Of a DNA stretch of 64,000 nucleotides, positions 58,990-64,000 are shown in pieces. This stretch comes from Shewanella livingstonensis (GTDB lineage: Bacteria; Pseudomonadota; Gammaproteobacteria; Enterobacterales; Shewanellaceae), in the NCBI RefSeq assembly GCF_003855395.1, contig NZ_CP034015.1:754001-818000 (forward strand), in the 5' to 3' direction. The notes under the pieces were generated by a model. The model was not told where the DNA came from. It saw only the letters and a program-made list of their open reading frames with translations, and did not search any database. The translations under genes were made by a program, and so were the position numbers. How positions within the stretch are numbered: the first letter of the stretch is position 1; each line of letters begins with the position of its first letter.

Positions 58990-59017
58990 AAAATGACGCT
59001 CTAGAGCGTCATTTTTT
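58990..59017. terminator. Bidirectional terminator, aminotransferase / ubiK
   Basis: Perfect palindromic stem aaatgacgctc / gagcgtcattt with A's before and T's after, between two convergent genes. Confidence 0.88.
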
Positions 59018-59042
59018 ATGCTTATTAGCGTTTCATCGCAAG

Positions 59043-59294
59043 CTAGTTAGCTAATTTTCTCTCTAACTCATTCACTTGCGCTTGTAATGCTTCAAGCTTT
59101 TCACGGGTTTTAAGTAATACATGCTGCTGCACTTCAAACTCTTCACGCGATACTACATCCAGCTTCATCAGTTGGTTTTGTAATAGCTGTTTGCTTCGCT
59201 CTTCAAACTCCCCTGCAAATTGCTTAACACCGCTAGGTAAGTTGTCGCTAAGTTGTTTTGCGAGCTCTTCAATTTTCTTTGGATTAATCATCAT
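59043..59294 (-). CDS. ubiK: Ubiquinone biosynthesis accessory factor UbiK
   Basis: An 83-residue protein (YqiC/BMFP family). N-terminal MINPKKIEELAKQLSDNLPSGVKQFAGEFEERSKQLLQNQL forms an amphipathic helix, and the C-terminal half is coiled coil. In E. coli UbiK works with UbiJ in aerobic ubiquinone synthesis and binds lipids. Start ATG 59294 or the second codon ATG. It is divergent from rep, 140 bases away. Confidence 0.88.
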   Translation of the reverse strand: MMINPKKIEELAKQLSDNLPSGVKQFAGEFEERSKQLLQNQLMKLDVVSREEFEVQQHVLLKTREKLEALQAQVNELERKLAN

Positions 59295-59434
59295 GAACCC
59301 CTACTGGTATATTGAACTAATTGTAACCGAGGTCAGCGTTTTTCCAAACCTTAACTGTGATTTTTCGTTAACCGTCACCAGTCGATTCTGCTATGATCCG
59401 CCTTCGTTTAAGGTTAAGTAAGGTGTAATAATTA

Positions 59435-61447
59435 ATGAAACTCAATCCAGGGCAAAATGAAGCCGTCCATTATGTGTCGGGTCCATGCTTAGTGCTTGCT
59501 GGCGCGGGGAGTGGTAAAACACGAGTGATCATTAATAAAATTGCTTACCTAGTTGAAAAGTGTGGTTATAAAGCCCGTAATATTGCAGCCGTCACTTTTA
59601 CTAACAAAGCCGCACGAGAAATGAAAGAACGTGTGGCCCAGTCTATGGGACGCAAAGAAGCCCGTGGATTATGGATTTCGACTTTTCACACCTTAGGGCT
59701 CGAAATTATTAAGCGCGAGCATAAAGTGCTTGGGCTTAAAGCCGGTTTTTCTTTGTTCGATGATCAAGACACCTTTGCATTATTAAAAGAGCTAACCGAA
59801 GATGAATTAGATGACGATAAAGATCTGATCAAATCCCTCGCCTCTGCAATATCGAACTGGAAGGGCGGGTTAGTCATTCCTCAGCAAGCAAAAAGTATGG
59901 CAAAAGATGAACAAAGCCAATTATTTGCCATGTTGTATGCTCGCTATGCTCAGCATATGAAGTCCTACAATGCGCTCGATTTTGATGACCTAATCTTAAT
60001 TCCTACCTTATTACTGCGCACAAATGAAGAAGTGCGTACCCGTTGGCAAACTAAAATTCAGTACTTGCTGGTGGATGAGTATCAAGATACCAATACCAGC
60101 CAATACGAATTAGTTAAATTGTTGGTAGGCCAGCGTTCACGCTTTACTGTGGTTGGCGATGACGATCAGTCTATATATTCTTGGCGCGGGGCCAAACCAC
60201 AAAACTTGGTATTACTAGGAACCGACTTCCCAAAACTTAAATTGATTAAGTTAGAGCAGAACTATCGCTCCAGCCAACGCATTCTTCGTGCGGCCAATAT
60301 TTTGATTGCCAACAATCCTCACGTGTACGACAAGGCATTATTTAGTGAATTAGCTTATGGTGAGCCGCTAAGAGTGTTAATTGCCGCTAACGAAGAACAG
60401 GAAGCGGAGCGAGTAGTGGCTGAAATTATTCGGCATAAGTTTGTTGGTCGTACTAAGTTTGGTGATTACGCTATTTTATACCGTGGTAATCATCAGTCTC
60501 GTTTACTTGAACGGGCGTTAATGACTAACCGTATTCCTTATAAATTAAGTGGTGGTACTTCTTTTTTCTCTCGTGCAGAAATTAAAGATATCATGGGTTA
60601 TTTACGTTTAGTGGTGAACCCGGACGATGACAACGCCTTTTTACGAGTGGTTAATTTACCTAAACGCGGCATAGGCCCTGCATCACTGGAGCGTTTAGGT
60701 AATTTTGCTAATCAAAAGCATATCTCGTTATTTGAAGCGATTTTTGATGTTGAACTGAATCATCATTTAGCACCAGCTGCGGTCAACTCACTGTATCAGT
60801 TTGGTAAATTTATTGTTGATACTGGCGAGCTCGCAACCCGTGGTGAACCGGTAGAAGCAATTAAACAGCTTATTCGCAAAATCAATTACGAAGATTACTT
60901 ATACGAAACTAGCACTAGCGCTAAAGCGGCTGAAATGCGCATGAAAAACATTTCAGAGTTGTACCGTTGGGTTACTGAAATGCTTGAAGGTGATGAGTTA
61001 GATGAACCGATGACGCTACCCGAAGTGGTCACCCGATTAACCCTGCGTGACATGATGGAACGTAACAGTGAGGATGAAGGCGGCGACCAGGTTCAGTTAA
61101 TGACCTTACATGCCTCTAAAGGACTGGAATTTCCTTTTGTGTTCATGGTGGGCGTTGAAGAAAGGATCTTGCCACATCAGTCGAGTATTGACGAAGACAA
61201 TGTTGATGAAGAACGACGTCTGGCGTACGTGGGTATTACCCGTGCACAACGTGAATTGTGGTTTGTGATATGCCGTGAGCGCCGCCAATTTGGTGAAACG
61301 ATGCGTTGTGAACCCAGTCGTTTTTTACTTGAGTTACCACAAGATGATTTAATTTGGGAAAATCGTAAGCCGGTGCAAACGGAAGAGCAACGTGTCGAAA
61401 CCAGTAAAAGTCATATTGCCAATATACGCGATATGTTTAAAAAGTAA
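59435..61447 (+). CDS. rep: ATP-dependent DNA helicase Rep
   Basis: A 670-residue UvrD/Rep-type SF1A helicase. Walker A is GAGSGKT at residues 23-29, Walker B is LVDEYQDTN, then [30 protein letters not shown] and [11 protein letters not shown]. Length and N-terminus match Rep rather than UvrD (E. coli Rep 673). It unwinds DNA 3' to 5' ahead of the replication fork and removes bound proteins. Note for the rnpB element: rolling-circle replicons of gammaproteobacteria often use the host Rep helicase. Confidence 0.95.
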   Translation: MKLNPGQNEAVHYVSGPCLVLAGAGSGKTRVIINKIAYLVEKCGYKARNIAAVTFTNKAAREMKERVAQSMGRKEARGLWISTFHTLGLEIIKREHKVLGLKAGFSLFDDQDTFALLKELTEDELDDDKDLIKSLASAISNWKGGLVIPQQAKSMAKDEQSQLFAMLYARYAQHMKSYNALDFDDLILIPTLLLRTNEEVRTRWQTKIQYLLVDEYQDTNTSQYELVKLLVGQRSRFTVVGDDDQSIYSWRGAKPQNLVLLGTDFPKLKLIKLEQNYRSSQRILRAANILIANNPHVYDKALFSELAYGEPLRVLIAANEEQEAERVVAEIIRHKFVGRTKFGDYAILYRGNHQSRLLERALMTNRIPYKLSGGTSFFSRAEIKDIMGYLRLVVNPDDDNAFLRVVNLPKRGIGPASLERLGNFANQKHISLFEAIFDVELNHHLAPAAVNSLYQFGKFIVDTGELATRGEPVEAIKQLIRKINYEDYLYETSTSAKAAEMRMKNISELYRWVTEMLEGDELDEPMTLPEVVTRLTLRDMMERNSEDEGGDQVQLMTLHASKGLEFPFVFMVGVEERILPHQSSIDEDNVDEERRLAYVGITRAQRELWFVICRERRQFGETMRCEPSRFLLELPQDDLIWENRKPVQTEEQRVETSKSHIANIRDMFKK

Positions 61448-61472
61448 CCCTTAACTATTATGGGTTTATTAA

Positions 61473-64000
61473 TTAGGCACAGGCTTTATGGGGCTTTTTT
61501 TTTTCACAAAATAACTTACTTAATGCACGACCTTGGCCACGTACATAACCGAGGTCTAAAAATTGTCTTACCTGTTGCTGTGTGTCTACGGTAGTGGCAT
61601 ACATATCAAACTGGAGGGTGGCTGCTGTTAACTGGTAAGCCTTTACTAACTGTAATTGTTTGTCATTGAGTAAGTGTTTACTAATGTCTTCATCCAGTTT
61701 TAACGCTTTAATCGGTAAAAAACTGAGGCAGCTTAATGAACTGTAACCCGTACCATAGCCATCGATACCGATTTGTGCCCCAAGTTGTGAGATTAACTCA
61801 AAACCATTGATATGATTTTCAGTGTCTTGCACTAAGGCTTTTTCGTTAAAAAACAACATTAGCTTACTTAACTCGATACTGCTGCCTTTGATGGTATTTT
61901 TGAGATTACGTAAAACAAACTTGTTTTTAATGTGTTGACTGCTAATCGATAAATGAAAATGAATATTGGCACCATAATACTGCTTGAGCGATTGAAAATG
62001 TTCATTTAAATGGGTAAATATATAAGCATCTAAATTAAGCGTTAGTTGATATTGCACCGCTAAACGTTTCATTTTTGTGTGTTCAATGAGGCCCTGTTTT
62101 GGATGATGCCACTCAACTTGCGGTTCGATAGCAATAATTTCACCTGTGGTAAAGTCAACTACCTCAACGTAGAGTATTTTAAACTCTTGTTGCTCAAGCG
62201 CCTTCTTAAAATCAATCTCTAACTCATGCTGTAATTTAGATTGGGCACTGAGCTTGTCATCAAAAATCACGTAACAGCCTTTGCCATTAGCTTTGGCCTG
62301 ATACATAGCTGCGTCAGCGTCTCTAAGAAGCGATTCGCTAGTGACTAATTTATTGCGGCCACTAAAAGCAACACCAATACTGGCACCAGAAATAAACTCT
62401 TGTTTGGCTAGCTGATACGGCATAGATAACGTCTGTAAAATACGCTCACAGACTTCTACTGCATCTTCAGTAGCATTGATTCGGTCAAGTAATATAACAA
62501 ATTCATCGCCGCCCATACGGGCCAGAGTATCATTGTCGCGAATACATGATTTTATACGTTGCGACGTCTCAATCAAAAAACGATCGCCTTCTAAGTGACC
62601 AAAAGAATCATTGATCACTTTGAATCTATCAAGATCAATAAATAGTAATGAAAATTGATCTAATCCATGCCTGCGTAAGTGTTTTAATGCTTGTGACAAA
62701 CGCTCCATTAAATAGCTACGATTAGGTAAACCCGTTAGTCCATCATGCTGAGCATCGTGCAGTAGTTGATCTTCCATTTTACGGCGTTGGTTAATTTCTT
62801 GTTGAAGATTATTGTTTAGTTCAGCGAGTGCTCTAGTGCGTTTTACCACTTTATCTTCTAATAGTTCATGGCTGTTTTTGAGTGACTCAGCAGCTAATTT
62901 GCGCTCAATAGCATTCGCCATATGTTGGGAGACAAACGTGAGTAGTTCTAGATCTTTCAATTGATAAATATGGGCGTCATCTAAGCTGTAAATGGTTAAT
63001 GCCCCAGCCACATCACCATTGATGATCAATGGAATACCTATCCATTGATGCATTCTATCGGTTTTATTTAATTGCGGTGACTGTGCATAAATCTCCCCCA
63101 TGGAGACCATGCGAGTGATGTCTTTAGCCGATAATAATCGCGGTAACTTATGTTGTAATATGTATTCGGTTAATCCATCCTGCATGGGACGAGAGGCAGG
63201 ATATTCAGCGGTCATTTGCGAAACATAAAAAGGAAATGACAACATATTGTTATCGTCAATTAAAGAAATAAAACAGTTATGCGCAGGAATAAGCTGACTA
63301 ATAATATTGTGAAGGCGTAAATAAAAGTCTTGCTGGAGCACATTGGATGCAGATAGATCGGCTATTTCGAATAAAACTTTTTGCAGTTCTTCAGCTTTAA
63401 CACGCTCTGTTATTTCTTTTTTGACTTTCTCATAAGCTTGGCTGAGTTCTTTAGTGCGTTCAATAATAGCTTGTTCAAGTTGTTGATGATGCTCGAGTCG
63501 TTCCATTACCCCTGAAATATGATGGCAGATGAAACCCATTAATTCTAGTTCTAGTTCACCATAGGTATTGGCTTCGTTATAGCTTTGTACGACCAATACA
63601 CCGCTGACAATATCTTGGGTCTTGATGGGTACACCGAGCCATTGATGACTTGGTGAGCCAAGACTTTTAATATCGCCACTGGCTATTAATTCATTAAACT
63701 TATTATCGTCGCATAATAAAGGTTCACCGTTACGAAGCACATAACCGGTTAGGCCACTATTAAGGAGTGCCGATATTTCTTGATCTGGATAGAGTTCTGT
63801 TGGGTGCGAATCTTGTTGGTCTGCAAAAAAAGGTAAACTTGTCAATCCTGTTTTAGGATCTTGAGATGCAATAAAAAAGTTTTCTGCAGGAATAAGCTGT
63901 TGCAGGTGTAAATGTACTCGTTGATAAAAATCATCAAGTGAAGTCACCTGAGTCGCAATATTGGAAATACCCAGTAATGCGTTTTGAATAATTTCAGAAC
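61473..64000 (-). CDS. GAF-GAF-GGDEF-EAL protein, 5' end outside the window
   Basis: A C-terminal fragment of a c-di-GMP signalling protein. Visible domains: GAF 1 (LDDFYQRVHLHLQQLIPAENFFIASQDP...), GAF 2 (...QLIPAHNCFISLIDDNN), a coiled linker, GGDEF (ARMGGDEFVILL, intact) and an EAL domain with IEPQV where catalytic EAL should be, so the phosphodiesterase half is probably inactive and the output is synthesis or binding. The frame is open without a stop to the end of the window (SEIIQNALLGISNIATQV precedes GTG 63947), so GTG 63947 is not the true start. The gene stands at the edge and is convergent with rep. Confidence 0.85.
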   Translation of the reverse strand, partial: SEIIQNALLGISNIATQVTSLDDFYQRVHLHLQQLIPAENFFIASQDPKTGLTSLPFFADQQDSHPTELYPDQEISALLNSGLTGYVLRNGEPLLCDDNKFNELIASGDIKSLGSPSHQWLGVPIKTQDIVSGVLVVQSYNEANTYGELELELMGFICHHISGVMERLEHHQQLEQAIIERTKELSQAYEKVKKEITERVKAEELQKVLFEIADLSASNVLQQDFYLRLHNIISQLIPAHNCFISLIDDNNMLSFPFYVSQMTAEYPASRPMQDGLTEYILQHKLPRLLSAKDITRMVSMGEIYAQSPQLNKTDRMHQWIGIPLIINGDVAGALTIYSLDDAHIYQLKDLELLTFVSQHMANAIERKLAAESLKNSHELLEDKVVKRTRALAELNNNLQQEINQRRKMEDQLLHDAQHDGLTGLPNRSYLMERLSQALKHLRRHGLDQFSLLFIDLDRFKVINDSFGHLEGDRFLIETSQRIKSCIRDNDTLARMGGDEFVILLDRINATEDAVEVCERILQTLSMPYQLAKQEFISGASIGVAFSGRNKLVTSESLLRDADAAMYQAKANGKGCYVIFDDKLSAQSKLQHELEIDFKKALEQQEFKILYVEVVDFTTGEIIAIEPQVEWHHPKQGLIEHTKMKRLAVQYQLTLNLDAYIFTHLNEHFQSLKQYYGANIHFHLSISSQHIKNKFVLRNLKNTIKGSSIELSKLMLFFNEKALVQDTENHINGFELISQLGAQIGIDGYGTGYSSLSCLSFLPIKALKLDEDISKHLLNDKQLQLVKAYQLTAATLQFDMYATTVDTQQQVRQFLDLGYVRGQGRALSKLFCEKKKPHKACA

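Noticed and set aside
63900..63947. GTG 63947 as the start of the leftward GAF-GGDEF-EAL gene.
   Set aside because: The frame is open without a stop to the end of the window and the upstream residues (SEIIQNALLGISNIATQV) continue like a GAF-linked helix, so the true start is outside.

Overview
The window looks like a chromosomal segment of a marine gammaproteobacterium of the Alteromonadales, most probably a Shewanella. This is inferred from the moderately AT-rich base composition, conserved gene neighbourhoods (gph-trpS; rsmI / lpoA-yraN-diaA-dolP; rsmI-rnpB; srkA-dsbA; ilvY/ilvC; ilvGMDA; ubiK/rep) and the many c-di-GMP and TonB proteins. No database search was run.

Layout. 1-7640: core genes: the 3' end of gph, trpS, a LysR regulator with a DMT permease, then the envelope operon lpoA-yraN-diaA-dolP divergent from rsmI. 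7647-8000: rnpB, the RNase P RNA. 7979-14257: a 6.26-kb integrated element at the 3' end of rnpB, bounded by a 19-bp direct repeat. It carries a tyrosine integrase, a SWIM zinc-finger protein, a serine recombinase, four tightly packed small genes (one ribbon-helix-helix type, one with a helix-turn-helix) and a candidate HUH replication initiator. It has no capsid, conjugation or defence gene that I recognise. 14545-20810: two TonB-dependent receptors facing each other across a shared terminator, one with a clear Fur box, and an Omp85-type outer-membrane protein. 21056-26151: a ThrE-type exporter, a MAPEG protein, a YgiQ radical-SAM protein and a secreted protein.

26181-28677: an unrecognised 414-residue gene with a strong ribosome binding site sits between two ~500-bp blocks that are mirror images of one another, built of hairpin-rich repeats. 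28841-39090: a SYLF protein, an AraC-like membrane domain without its DNA-binding half, a YgbA-type protein, the selO-(small gene)-srkA-dsbA cluster, zapB, a RidA protein and ilvE. 39147-49887: a 1509-residue sensor with GGDEF and EAL domains, two paralogous acyltransferases, comM, paeA and ilvY. 49951-57589: the branched-chain amino acid block, ilvC under IlvY and ilvGMDA behind a leader peptide with a transcription attenuator. 57831-64000: a class V aminotransferase, ubiK, rep helicase and the 3' part of a GAF-GAF-GGDEF-EAL protein that runs off the window.

How the genes work together. ilvA makes 2-oxobutanoate; ilvGM, ilvC and ilvD carry both branches to the 2-oxoacids; ilvE, 13 kb away, performs the final transamination. 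The most unusual parts are the rnpB element, where the integrase ribosome binding site lies inside the element's own copy of the rnpB terminator, and the mirror-repeat cassette at 26-28.7 kb.
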